NCBI GenBank assembly: GCA_965368115.1
Contig: CBDULQ010000204.1
Coordinates: 1 to 6,734 of the forward strand
Source of the DNA: CBDULQ01 sp965368115
GTDB taxonomy: Bacteria; Pseudomonadota; Gammaproteobacteria; SZUA-229
DNA: 6,734 bases
Direction of reading: 5' to 3'
A model generated the notes under the pieces. That model had not been told where the DNA came from and did no database searches. It saw nothing but the letters and a program-made list of their open reading frames with translations. Within the stretch, counting starts at the first letter, position 1; the number at the start of each line of letters is the position of its first letter. Below, in pieces: positions 1-6,631 of this stretch. A program made the position numbers and the translations under genes.

Positions 1-3000
1 CCTTTTCGACCCCGCCATTGCGAACCGCTTTCAGGAACTGTTGCTGCCAGTCCTCACCAAGCTTATGTTTCATCAGCTCGACCACGATGTAATCCACATC
101 CAGCTGAGTATCCTCCTCGTAGCGCATCAAACCCTGTTGACAAGCCGGACAGGAGGTCAGCATCTTGACGTTACCGGACAGTGCTTTTTCATGCCCCGTT
201 AGCGCCTTGATACCACGCTGCATTTCCTGTTTCTTACGAAACTTCACCTGGCCGGCGATATCCGGACGCGCCACCGCAAAGGTACCCGCCTCACCACAAC
301 AGCGATCCGACAGAGTCACATCTTTACCCATCAGGCTCGATGCCACCTTGAGCGGGTTATGCTGTTTCATGGGAGTGTGGCAGGGATCGTGATACATATA
401 CTGAACGCCTCCTACTCCATCCATGCTGACACCTTTCTCCATCAGGTATTCGTGGATATCGAGCAATCGGCAACCGGGAAATATTTTATCGAACTGGTAT
501 TCCAGTAACTGATCCATACAAGTACCGCAGGATACCACTACGGTTTTGATATCCAGATAATTCAGCGTGTTAGCCATGCGGTGGAACAGCACTCGATTAC
601 TGGTGGTAATCTGGTGGCCTTTTTCCGTATCACCGGACGACGTCTGCGGATAACCGCAGCACAAATATCCCGGAGGCAGCACGGTCTGAATACCCTGATC
701 ATACAGGGCCGCAAGCGTTGCCATACCAATCTGGCTGAACAGGCGCTCCGATCCACAACCTGGAAAATAAAATACCGCTTCCGATTCGATATCTGTTTTT
801 GCAGGATTACGTAGAATCGGAATGACTTTATCGTCTTCTACACCGAGTAGCGATCGCATAGGTCGAGCCGGTATACCCGCAGGCATTGGCTTGCTAAAGA
901 ACTGAATAACCTGTTCCTTAATTTCAGGTTTACCGGTTGTCGAGGTCGGTCGCCGTTTCCGAGGTAACACACCAGGAAGAAGCTTCAGCATTTTGCGCGC
1001 AAAACGCTGGCCGGCGTAACCAAATTGTATGAGACCGGCCCTCATCATTTTAATGGCACGCGGATCGGTAATATTCAGAAACGCCATGGACATTCGGGTG
1101 CCCACATTGGTTCTGCGCTGACCCTGTGATTTAAGGATGTGGCGCATCTTGATAGTGACATCACCGAAGTCGATATCCACCGGACACGGCGCAAGACATC
1201 GGTGACAGATGGTACAGTGATCGGCCACATCGTTCATTTCATCGAAATGTCGTACCGATATACCGCGTCGCGTTTGTTCTTCATACAGAAAGGCTTCCGT
1301 GATCAGACCGGAGGCCAGAATTTTATTTCGTGGCGAATACAGCAAGTTGGCCCCGGGCACATGCGTCGTACACTTGGGTTTACACTTGCCACAACGCAAA
1401 CAGTGCGCGATGGAATCATTCAGCTCACCTAGCTCGCTTTCTTCCAGGATAATGGCTTCTTGCTGCAACAGGCGCAATGATGGCGTATAGGCGCGCTCCA
1501 GACCACCGCTGGTCTTCAGTAATTTGCCGCGATTGAACCAGCCCTGTGGGTCGACTTTTTCTTTGTAGCGAGCGAAAGCGTCGATTGTCTCTTCATCAAG
1601 GTACTGAAACTTGGTAATACCGATGCCATGTTCCCCTGAGATGACGCCGCCCAGCGACGTGGCCAGTTGCATGATGCGGTCAACAATGCGCTCAGCCTGC
1701 TGCATCATCGAATAATCATTCGAGTTCACCGGTATGTTGGTGTGCACATTGCCGTCACCGGCATGCATATGCAAGGCAACGAACAATCGACTGGACAATA
1801 CACTGGCATGGACTTTATCGAGTCGGTCACGGATGCCCTGCATATTGTGACCGCTGAAAATCTGCTTTAGGGGCGTCTCGACTTCATTGCGGTATGAAAC
1901 CACAATGTCATGGCGCAACAGTGCGGCAATGATGCGATCATCCGCGTTCACAGCCGATTGTTCATGATCCAGCAATAATTTCTGATTCCCGGCAACTGAC
2001 TCATCCAGTTGGTCCAGCAGCCCCTGCCAGCGCAGCCTGACCTTGTCGATCAGTGCACTGGCGGAAATGAATTTGGCATTGATATAGAGTTCGGTTTCTT
2101 CATCCTGATCGAGCGCCTGAAGAGCATCCTGTTTACAGCCATCCATACAGGCGCTGATCTCGTCCAGAAGTCGCAGCTTATTACTGATTGACTGTTCGAC
2201 GTTAATGCGCTCGACACCTTCAGAATAGTCAGCCAGCCGATCAAGTGGTATCACGACGTCTTCGTTAATCTTGAATGCATTGGTATGCGCAGCAATAGCA
2301 GCCGTCCGCGCGCGATCCGCCCAGAAACGCTGACGCGCTTCGGCACTGACGGCAATGAAACCTTCTGCATCGCGATTGTTGGCCAGATGCACGACCTGGG
2401 AGGCTGCGGCTGCGACTGCGTTTTCATCATGACCGACGATATCCGCTATCAACAACATTTTGGGCGACGCACCTCGAGCTGCCTTGGGACTGTATTTAAC
2501 GGCTCGAATGTAACGATCATCCAGGTGCTCCAGTCCAGACAGCATGACATCCCGGTTGTTATCGAGATAGTCCTTGATTTCGACGATCGCCGGTACGGAC
2601 CGGTGCAGGTCGCTGCCGTAAAACTCAAGACAGACCGTGCGCTTGAACGGCGGCATGGTATGCAGCAGGAACACCGCAGAGGTGATCAAACCGTCACAGC
2701 CTTCCTTTTGAACTCCGGGCAAGCCACCGAGGAATTTATCTGTTACATCCTTGCCCAGCCCTTCCTTGCGCAAAGCCTGGCCCGGGAACTTGAGAATCTC
2801 CGGTTCACCGACCAACGTTTTGCTACCGGCCTGGTAACGACTAACCCGAAACTCCACATCCTTCTGATCGTGAATTTTTCCCAGGTTATGATTGATCCGC
2901 TCAACTTCCAGCCAGTCTCCCTCGGCGGTTACCATTCGCCAGGACACCAGGTTATCCAGTGTCGTTCCCCACATCACTGCTTTTTTACCGCCGGCATTCA

Positions 3001-3838
3001 TGGCGATATTCCCGCCAATCGTCGACGCATCCTGAGACGTGGGATCAACGGCGAACACATAGCCGTTCGCCTGCGCCAGCTCGGATACCCGTTTGGTGAC
3101 CACACCGGCCTCGACGCGCACGGTCGGCACTGACTGACCCACACCGGGAATCTGCTTGATTTCGAGAGTTCCGATACCTTCCAGTTTCTCGGTGTTAATA
3201 ATCGCGGTATTTTCCACCAGCGGCACCGCACCACCGGTGTAACCAGTGCCTCCACCTCGCGCAATAATACTCAAACCCAGTTCGATACAGGTCGAGACCA
3301 GTTCGGGGATTTCCTCTTCGCTATCAGGCGTCAGCACCACAAAAGGAAATTCAACACGCCAGTCGGTCGCATCAGTCACATGGGAAACACGTGCGATGCC
3401 ACTAAAATCGATGTTGTCCTTTCGAGTCACTCTCCCCAGTAAACGGCGCGCCTTATTGCGTAGCGACTGCTGCTTCTCGAACCAGCCATGAAACTGTTCC
3501 ACGGCCTTGCGCGCCTGGGCAGACAGCTGCAGCGCTTTTTCATTGCCATTAGCACGCGCCACAATCTGATCCAGTCGATGATACAGGGCCTGGATCAGTT
3601 GTCCGCGCCGCTTATTATTCTCCAGCAAGTCTTCCTGGATGAAGGGATTGCGAGTCACCACCCACATATCCCCCAGCACTTCGAATAACATGCGTGCCGA
3701 ATGCCCGGTGCGCCTGGAACCGCGCAGCTCATTGATCAAAGCCCACATAGGCTCGCCAAGAAATCGGATGACAATTTCCCGGTCAGAAAATGACGTGTAG
3801 TTGTATGGAATTTCGCGAATGCGTGCAGATGCGGTCAT
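1..3838 (-). CDS. DUF3683-type fused FAD-linked oxidase / Fe-S (CCG) oxidoreductase, 3' end cut by window edge
   Basis: This frame is open for 1279 codons from ATG 3838 to the left edge. An N-terminal segment (about residues 1-130, with REIPYNYTSFSDREIVIRFL near the start) fits DUF3683. A PCMH-type FAD-binding domain follows (RGGGTGYTGG around 194-203, DPTSQDAST then GGN at 275-277). The FAD-oxidase C domain has GCDGLITSA, HAGDGNVH (692-699), GEHG (735-738) and ends near residue 773. Two 4Fe-4S motifs follow (C813, 816, 819, 823; C875, 878, 881, 885). Two CCG units come next (C1028, CC1060-1061, C1104/C1107; C1153, CC1180-1181, C1230/C1233). The last visible residues, NGGVEK, look like the usual DUF3400-type end, so probably only a few codons are missing. 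By family it should oxidise a 2-hydroxy acid (D-lactate or D-2-hydroxyglutarate type), passing electrons from FAD through Fe-S centres to a membrane acceptor; the substrate is unknown. No Shine-Dalgarno is obvious, but an in-frame TAA lies just upstream and the conserved N-terminus starts right after this ATG. Confidence 0.95.
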   Translation of the reverse strand, partial: MTASARIREIPYNYTSFSDREIVIRFLGEPMWALINELRGSRRTGHSARMLFEVLGDMWVVTRNPFIQEDLLENNKRRGQLIQALYHRLDQIVARANGNEKALQLSAQARKAVEQFHGWFEKQQSLRNKARRLLGRVTRKDNIDFSGIARVSHVTDATDWRVEFPFVVLTPDSEEEIPELVSTCIELGLSIIARGGGTGYTGGAVPLVENTAIINTEKLEGIGTLEIKQIPGVGQSVPTVRVEAGVVTKRVSELAQANGYVFAVDPTSQDASTIGGNIAMNAGGKKAVMWGTTLDNLVSWRMVTAEGDWLEVERINHNLGKIHDQKDVEFRVSRYQAGSKTLVGEPEILKFPGQALRKEGLGKDVTDKFLGGLPGVQKEGCDGLITSAVFLLHTMPPFKRTVCLEFYGSDLHRSVPAIVEIKDYLDNNRDVMLSGLEHLDDRYIRAVKYSPKAARGASPKMLLIADIVGHDENAVAAAASQVVHLANNRDAEGFIAVSAEARQRFWADRARTAAIAAHTNAFKINEDVVIPLDRLADYSEGVERINVEQSISNKLRLLDEISACMDGCKQDALQALDQDEETELYINAKFISASALIDKVRLRWQGLLDQLDESVAGNQKLLLDHEQSAVNADDRIIAALLRHDIVVSYRNEVETPLKQIFSGHNMQGIRDRLDKVHASVLSSRLFVALHMHAGDGNVHTNIPVNSNDYSMMQQAERIVDRIMQLATSLGGVISGEHGIGITKFQYLDEETIDAFARYKEKVDPQGWFNRGKLLKTSGGLERAYTPSLRLLQQEAIILEESELGELNDSIAHCLRCGKCKPKCTTHVPGANLLYSPRNKILASGLITEAFLYEEQTRRGISVRHFDEMNDVADHCTICHRCLAPCPVDIDFGDVTIKMRHILKSQGQRRTNVGTRMSMAFLNITDPRAIKMMRAGLIQFGYAGQRFARKMLKLLPGVLPRKRRPTSTTGKPEIKEQVIQFFSKPMPAGIPARPMRSLLGVEDDKVIPILRNPAKTDIESEAVFYFPGCGSERLFSQIGMATLAALYDQGIQTVLPPGYLCCGYPQTSSGDTEKGHQITTSNRVLFHRMANTLNYLDIKTVVVSCGTCMDQLLEYQFDKIFPGCRLLDIHEYLMEKGVSMDGVGGVQYMYHDPCHTPMKQHNPLKVASSLMGKDVTLSDRCCGEAGTFAVARPDIAGQVKFRKKQEMQRGIKALTGHEKALSGNVKMLTSCPACQQGLMRYEEDTQLDVDYIVVELMKHKLGEDWQQQFLKAVRNGGVEK

Positions 3839-3874
3839 TGGGAAGCGCAGATAAAAGGTCGCTTAAAGCGCGGA

Positions 3875-3900
3875 ATTCTAGCACAGCAGGGATAAGACAA
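3875..3900 (-). promoter_or_regulatory. Putative extended -10 promoter of the FAD/Fe-S oxidoreductase gene
   Basis: On the minus strand TAGAAT (3875-3880) is preceded directly by TGC (3881-3883), giving the TGn extended -10 element. A TTGTCT match to -35 lies at 3895-3900, but the 14-nt spacer is short, so the extended -10 would carry most of the recognition. The predicted start near 3868 gives a leader of about 30 nt. It falls on an 11-nt inverted repeat (CGCTT-A-AAGCG on plus, 3860-3870). The upstream porin terminator makes a separate promoter here expected. Confidence 0.5.
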
Positions 3901-3956
3901 GAACCTGCAGAATACTGGGTTGTTCCGGATGGATCGAATTTCGGTGTTCTGGAAAC

Positions 3957-3985
3957 AAAAAAAACGGGGCGTAAACGCCCCGTTT
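3957..3985 (-). terminator. Rho-independent terminator of the porin gene
   Basis: A perfect 10-bp stem (3962-3971 with 3976-3985, core CGGGGCG/CGCCCCG) and a 4-nt loop lie 25 nt past the porin stop. On the minus strand the stem is followed by eight T's (3964-3957, the first three also pairable). This separates the porin from the downstream oxidoreductase gene. Confidence 0.93.
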
Positions 3986-4010
3986 CTTCAAGCTATCAAG
4001 ATCAGAGATC

Positions 4011-5000
4011 TTAGAACTTGTGCTTCAGGCCAACGCCCATGAAGTCCAGCTCAGCAGTAGTAGTGCTGCCAACTTCAGTTTCTGAAGTGGTGTACTGAAC
4101 ATAAGCAGTAGTGCGCTTGCTCAGGCCCCAGTCGTAACCGACAGACAGGTTAGTGGTATCACCACCGTTGTTGTCGACTTCGCCAGTCAGGTACTGGAAC
4201 TTGGCTTTGTTTTTGCCCATGCCCATACCGAAGCTGAAGCCCATGCCGTCGATATCAGGCTGGCCAGTGATACCAGTCTGGTTTTCCATCAGGAAACCGA
4301 ACTGCATCTTGCCCATTTTGTAGGTCACTGTCAGACGAGTAGTGCTGTCAACCAGAACACCCATGCCGCTGGCGTTCAGACCGCTGTTACCAGTGTCGTC
4401 GTAAGTGTCCATCGCCAGAGCGACGTACAGAGGACCAGAGGCATACATACCTGCAGCAGAGATAGTGTCAGCCGGACCGTCACCTGCAGTTACGCCGTCA
4501 CCTTCACCAGGTACCAGAGCGATTGCGAAAGTGAACTCATCAGTGAACTTGTTGATGTAAGCAATGGCATTGTCTACACGCAGATCAGCGGCGCCAACGT
4601 TGCGAATATCGCCACGGGTATCGTTGAACTGGTCGAATTTACCTTGAGACATTTTCAGCGGGGTGTCATGACGACCAACGCGTACTTCACCGAAGCCGCC
4701 CTTCAGGCCAACATACTGGTTACGACGGCCGATGCCGTTACCGCTTGAACCGTTGCTATCAGGGTTTACAGAGTATTCCAGCTTGTAGGTAGCTGACATG
4801 CCGTTGCCCAGATCTTCAGAACCTTTGAAACCGAGACGAGAGGCAACGTTGTTAACCTGCCAGTTGTCAGTACCGCCAGTACCGGTGTCAACCATTCCAA
4901 CAGTCATGTGCACGATACCATATACGGTCGCATCAGCGTTGGCTGCGAAAGGAGAAGCTAAACCGGAAGCAATTGCGATTGCTAGGAAACGTTTTTTCAT
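4011..5000 (-). CDS. Outer-membrane general porin (Gram-negative porin family, 16-strand trimeric type)
   Basis: This 329-residue protein begins with a signal peptide: MKKR, a hydrophobic stretch, then a probable cleavage after ANA at residue 22, leaving a mature chain of about 307 residues that begins DATVYG. Family hallmarks include SRLGFKGSEDLGNG (54-67) and RNQYVGLKGGFGEVRVG (93-109) followed by RHDTP, leading into the presumed constriction-loop region. Many alternating amphipathic segments follow, and the chain ends in VGLKHKF with the terminal Phe used for BAM-dependent insertion. By family it should form a trimeric diffusion pore for small solutes; selectivity cannot be read from sequence. 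ATG 5000 is chosen because AGGAGT sits 8 nt upstream and the signal peptide starts there; an in-frame ATG at 5087 would put 29 polar residues before it. A Gly/Met-rich stretch at 252-262 (GMGFSFGMGMG) is unusual. It is monocistronic, with a strong promoter and terminator. Confidence 0.95.
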   Translation of the reverse strand: MKKRFLAIAIASGLASPFAANADATVYGIVHMTVGMVDTGTGGTDNWQVNNVASRLGFKGSEDLGNGMSATYKLEYSVNPDSNGSSGNGIGRRNQYVGLKGGFGEVRVGRHDTPLKMSQGKFDQFNDTRGDIRNVGAADLRVDNAIAYINKFTDEFTFAIALVPGEGDGVTAGDGPADTISAAGMYASGPLYVALAMDTYDDTGNSGLNASGMGVLVDSTTRLTVTYKMGKMQFGFLMENQTGITGQPDIDGMGFSFGMGMGKNKAKFQYLTGEVDNNGGDTTNLSVGYDWGLSKRTTAYVQYTTSETEVGSTTTAELDFMGVGLKHKF

Positions 5001-5001
5001 T

Positions 5002-5018
5002 ATGCAAGACTCCTGCAT
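5002..5018 (-). promoter_or_regulatory. Porin Shine-Dalgarno displayed in the loop of a small hairpin
   Basis: In the porin mRNA, AUGCA (5018-5014) and UGCAU (5006-5002) can pair around a 7-nt loop, GGAGUCU, which carries most of the ribosome-binding site. The stem is only 5 bp and A/U-rich, so it would be weak. It places the Shine-Dalgarno in a defined, accessible loop one nucleotide before the start codon. Confidence 0.4.
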
Positions 5019-5030
5019 GTTGTGTTTATT

Positions 5031-5044
5031 GTCATAGCTATGAC
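5031..5044. repeat. Perfect 14-bp palindrome in the porin 5' leader
   Basis: GTCATAGCTATGAC equals its own reverse complement over 14 bases. It lies between the predicted porin transcription start (about 5070) and the Shine-Dalgarno. It could be an operator for a dimeric regulator placed downstream of the promoter, or a site for RNA-RNA contact. It is not a CRP consensus. Confidence 0.6.
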
Positions 5045-5076
5045 TTTTTGTGTGGTCAAACAAAAAATCACCGTTA

Positions 5077-5104
5077 TTTATAAACATTTATCGTGTTAAG
5101 TCAA
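5077..5104 (-). promoter_or_regulatory. Strong sigma70-like promoter of the porin gene
   Basis: On the minus strand TTGACT (5099-5104) and TATAAA (5077-5082) each match the sigma70 consensus at five of six positions, with a 16-nt spacer. The start would be near 5070, giving a leader of about 70 nt. The A/T-rich spacer contains ATAAA-CA-TTTAT. A strong promoter fits an abundant outer-membrane protein. Confidence 0.75.
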
Positions 5105-5164
5105 GACTAATTCGGGATAAATGTCGCGTATGCACCGCATTTTTTGGGGCATTCTACATGGCCC

Positions 5165-5193
5165 ACCAAAAATGTGAAGCACAAATTTTTGGG
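5165..5193. repeat. Bulged hairpin upstream of the porin promoter
   Basis: CCAAAAA (5166-5172) pairs with TTTTTGG (5186-5192), and directly inside it TGTG (5173-5176) pairs with CACA (5180-5183) around an AAG loop. Two A's (5184-5185) form the only bulge. This gives 11 pairs in 27 nt. It is A/T-rich, and its role, if any, is unknown. Confidence 0.4.
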
Positions 5194-5218
5194 TAGTTTC
5201 ACATATAGCCAATGACAC

Positions 5219-5242
5219 TTGAATTGACCCATCTCAATTCAA
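5219..5242. repeat. Perfect 9-bp inverted repeat with 6-bp centre, upstream of the porin
   Basis: The left arm TTGAATTGA (5219-5227) and right arm TCAATTCAA (5234-5242) are exact reverse complements separated by CCCATC. The size and spacing suit a dimeric DNA-binding regulator. It lies about 115-138 bp upstream of the porin -35 element, so activation from a distance or a separate function is possible. The regulator is not identifiable. Confidence 0.5.
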
Positions 5243-5253
5243 TTCGACGCGCG

Positions 5254-5286
5254 ATATTAATCAGCTTTTATGACATGAATATTAAT
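5254..5286. repeat. Direct repeat of ATATTAAT spaced 25 bp
   Basis: ATATTAAT occurs at 5254-5261 and 5279-5286; the inverted form occurs at 6725-6732 near the right edge. The 25-bp period would put the two copies on roughly the same DNA face. The octamer is A/T-rich, so chance is a real possibility. Confidence 0.25.
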
Positions 5287-5437
5287 GACAGCTAAAACAG
5301 CTTTATTCGTAATTTCCCGATGAATTCAAGCAAGCTTGTACAGTTGATGAAGAGAACTCAGTCATCAACAAAAGCTCACTGAGCGATGAAATGTAACGCG
5401 AGCATCCAGCTGCGACCAGGAAAGCAAAATTGCATCA

Positions 5438-5455
5438 GATGAGCTGCAGCGCATC
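5438..5455. repeat. Imperfect 18-bp palindrome
   Basis: GATG-A-GCTGCAGC-G-CATC is palindromic except for one mismatched pair (5442 with 5451). It sits in otherwise uninterpretable sequence between rpsI and the porin regulatory region. No function can be assigned. Confidence 0.3.
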
Positions 5456-5591
5456 AACCTGGTGAATTTGCGACTAAACCAGCATTCCTGTCAGAGGCGA
5501 CCACTGAACAGCCGGCCCAACATGATAAATAAATTAATATATATCAACAAGTTGAGTCCATGACGGCAATTTCGAAAGGAATTTTACGCAC

Positions 5592-5620
5592 AAAAAAGCC
5601 TGCCGAAATGGCAGGCTTTT
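5592..5620 (-). terminator. Rho-independent terminator of the rplM-rpsI operon
   Basis: A perfect 11-bp stem (5594-5604 with 5610-5620, core GCCTGCC/GGCAGGC) with a 5-nt loop is followed on the minus strand by a run of T's. It begins 28 nt after the rpsI stop codon. Confidence 0.93.
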
Positions 5621-5648
5621 GGGTACCACAAGGGTAAAGATCGACAGC

Positions 5649-6041
5649 TTAACGCTTGGAGAACTGAGTCGCGCGACGTGCTTTACGCAGACCCACTTTC
5701 TTACGTTCAACCTCACGTGCATCACGAGTCACGAAGCCCGCGCGACGCAGAGGTGCACGGAAGCTTTCGTCATAGGCGATCAGGGCGCGAGTCAGGCCAT
5801 GGCGGATCGCACCTGATTGACCGGTGCTGCCGCCACCCTTGACGGTGATGTGAAAATCAAATTTGTCGTTCATATCGACAACGCTAAGTGGTTGTTTTAC
5901 AACCATAATATCTGTGGAACGACCGAAAAACTGATCAATGGGACGACCATTGACTTTAAATTCGCCGTTACCTGGACGCATAAAGACTCGAGCACTCGAG
6001 GTTTTACGGCGGCCAGTTGCATAGTATTGGGTATCTGCCAT
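5649..6041 (-). CDS. rpsI: 30S ribosomal protein S9
   Basis: This 130-residue protein is the same length as E. coli S9 and aligns end to end. It has GRRKTSSARVF at residues 10-20, PGNGEFKVNGRP, the glycine-rich TVKGGGSTGQSGAIRHG, then GFVTRDAREVERKKVGLRKARR and the basic tail QFSKR. In the 30S head, S9 helps organise the 3' domain of 16S rRNA, and its extended C-terminal tail reaches towards P-site tRNA; the final SKR is preserved here. AGGAA at 6047-6051 lies 5 nt before the ATG. The gene starts 15 nt after rplM ends, so the two are almost certainly co-transcribed. No unusual residues are apparent. Confidence 0.99.
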   Translation of the reverse strand: MADTQYYATGRRKTSSARVFMRPGNGEFKVNGRPIDQFFGRSTDIMVVKQPLSVVDMNDKFDFHITVKGGGSTGQSGAIRHGLTRALIAYDESFRAPLRRAGFVTRDAREVERKKVGLRKARRATQFSKR

Positions 6042-6056
6042 GAGGATTCCTACCAG

Positions 6057-6485
6057 TTAGATGTCCAGCGTTTTCGGCTGTTGTGCCGCATGCTTGTGAT
6101 CAGTTCCGGCATACACTTTAAGTTTGCGGAACATTGCGCGACCCAGCGGGTTTTTCGGCAACATGCCTTTAACGGCGCGCTCGATAACCAGTTCGGGCTT
6201 CTTGGCAATCAGCTTTTCAAAGCTGATGGATTTCAAACCACCGATATAGCCAGAATGCTGGTGATACATTTTATCGGATGCCTTGTTGCCTGAAACGCGT
6301 ACCTTTTCCGCGTTAACCACAACGATATAGTCGCCAGTATCAACGTGCGGAGTGTACTCAGCTTTATGCTTACCACGCAGACGACGGGCGATTTCAGTGG
6401 CCAGGCGGCCCAGGGTTTTGCCATCGGCATCAACAACATACCAGTCGCGTTTGACCGTCTCTGGTTTGGCACTGAATGTTTTCAT
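6057..6485 (-). CDS. rplM: 50S ribosomal protein L13
   Basis: This 142-residue protein matches E. coli L13 in length and almost throughout: MKTFSAKPETVKRDWYVVDA at the N-terminus, then GKTLGRLATEIARRLRGKHK, the EYTPHVDTGDYI segment, VKGMLPKNPLGRAMFRKLKV, and HAAQQPKTLDI at the end. L13 is an early-assembly protein of the large subunit that binds 23S rRNA. ATG 6485 is preferred because it begins the conserved MKTF and has AGGA 9 nt upstream (6495-6498); an upstream in-frame ATG at 6560 lies inside the predicted -35 element and would add 25 unconserved residues. It is the first gene of the rplM-rpsI operon. In E. coli L13 represses its own operon; whether that holds here is inference. Confidence 0.99.
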   Translation of the reverse strand: MKTFSAKPETVKRDWYVVDADGKTLGRLATEIARRLRGKHKAEYTPHVDTGDYIVVVNAEKVRVSGNKASDKMYHQHSGYIGGLKSISFEKLIAKKPELVIERAVKGMLPKNPLGRAMFRKLKVYAGTDHKHAAQQPKTLDI

Positions 6486-6507
6486 GTTCGTTAGTCCTAA
6501 ATGGATG

Positions 6508-6522
6508 TTCGCTCTCAACGAA
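6508..6522 (-). promoter_or_regulatory. Small hairpin in the rplM leader
   Basis: In the mRNA, UUCGUU (6522-6517) can pair with AGCGAA (6513-6508) around a GAG loop, with one G-U pair. It lies at the 5' end of a leader of about 40 nt, just above the Shine-Dalgarno, where an L13 feedback site could be. The element is short and could be incidental. Confidence 0.35.
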
Positions 6523-6531
6523 AGGCGGCAT

Positions 6532-6560
6532 ATGTTACAGAAATCAAAACCACGACACAA
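6532..6560 (-). promoter_or_regulatory. Putative sigma70 promoter of rplM-rpsI
   Basis: On the minus strand TAACAT (6532-6537) is a four-of-six -10 match. It is separated by 17 nt from TTGTGT (6555-6560), a moderate -35 match. Transcription would begin near 6525, giving a leader of about 40 nt. It lies between the upstream terminator and rplM, where a promoter is required. Confidence 0.55.
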
Positions 6561-6599
6561 GCGCTTTTTGAAGAGTGTGGACGGCTATTTTCTGCAGGC

Positions 6600-6631
6600 A
6601 AAAAGAAAGCGCGGTAGGGGGTACCGCGCTT
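6600..6631 (-). terminator. Rho-independent terminator of a minus-strand transcript entering from the right
   Basis: A perfect 10-bp GC-rich stem (6607-6616 with 6622-6631, core AGCGCGGTA/TACCGCGCT) has a five-base loop. On the minus strand it is followed by TTCTTTTT. On the plus strand it is followed by A's, so it works only for minus-strand transcripts. The transcript it ends is either that of a gene beyond the window or of a short RNA from 6632-6734. Confidence 0.88.

Larger units (their letters stand above)
5105..5591. other. Gene-free interval between rpsI terminator and porin promoter
   Basis: No reading frame here has a start codon with a ribosome-binding site and a plausible protein, and I see no tRNA or rRNA. 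The half nearest the porin (5165-5290) is rich in short inverted and direct repeats, listed separately, and is the likely upstream regulatory region of the porin. The half nearest rpsI (5300-5590) holds little I can interpret apart from an imperfect palindrome and an A/T-rich patch at 5523-5545. Confidence 0.7.

Noticed and set aside
2285..3133. A 282-codon open frame on the plus strand
   Set aside because: It lies wholly inside the oxidoreductase gene on the opposite strand, whose FAD-binding motifs are unmistakable there; its protein shows no recognisable domain and there is no ribosome-binding site.
5001..5087. Longer porin start at 5087
   Set aside because: It would put 29 polar residues before a typical signal peptide and would start within the promoter region, between the -10 and -35 elements; the start at 5000 has a good Shine-Dalgarno.
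5172..5204. CRP-like pair TGTGA ... TCACA
   Set aside because: The half-sites are 21 bp apart instead of the 6 bp that CRP needs.
5390..5563. Plus-strand open stretch between rpsI and the porin
   Set aside because: It has no ATG near its start, no ribosome-binding site and no recognisable protein; I treat it as chance.
5817..6293. A 158-codon open frame on the plus strand
   Set aside because: It is antisense to rpsI and rplM, both certain, and its translation resembles nothing known.
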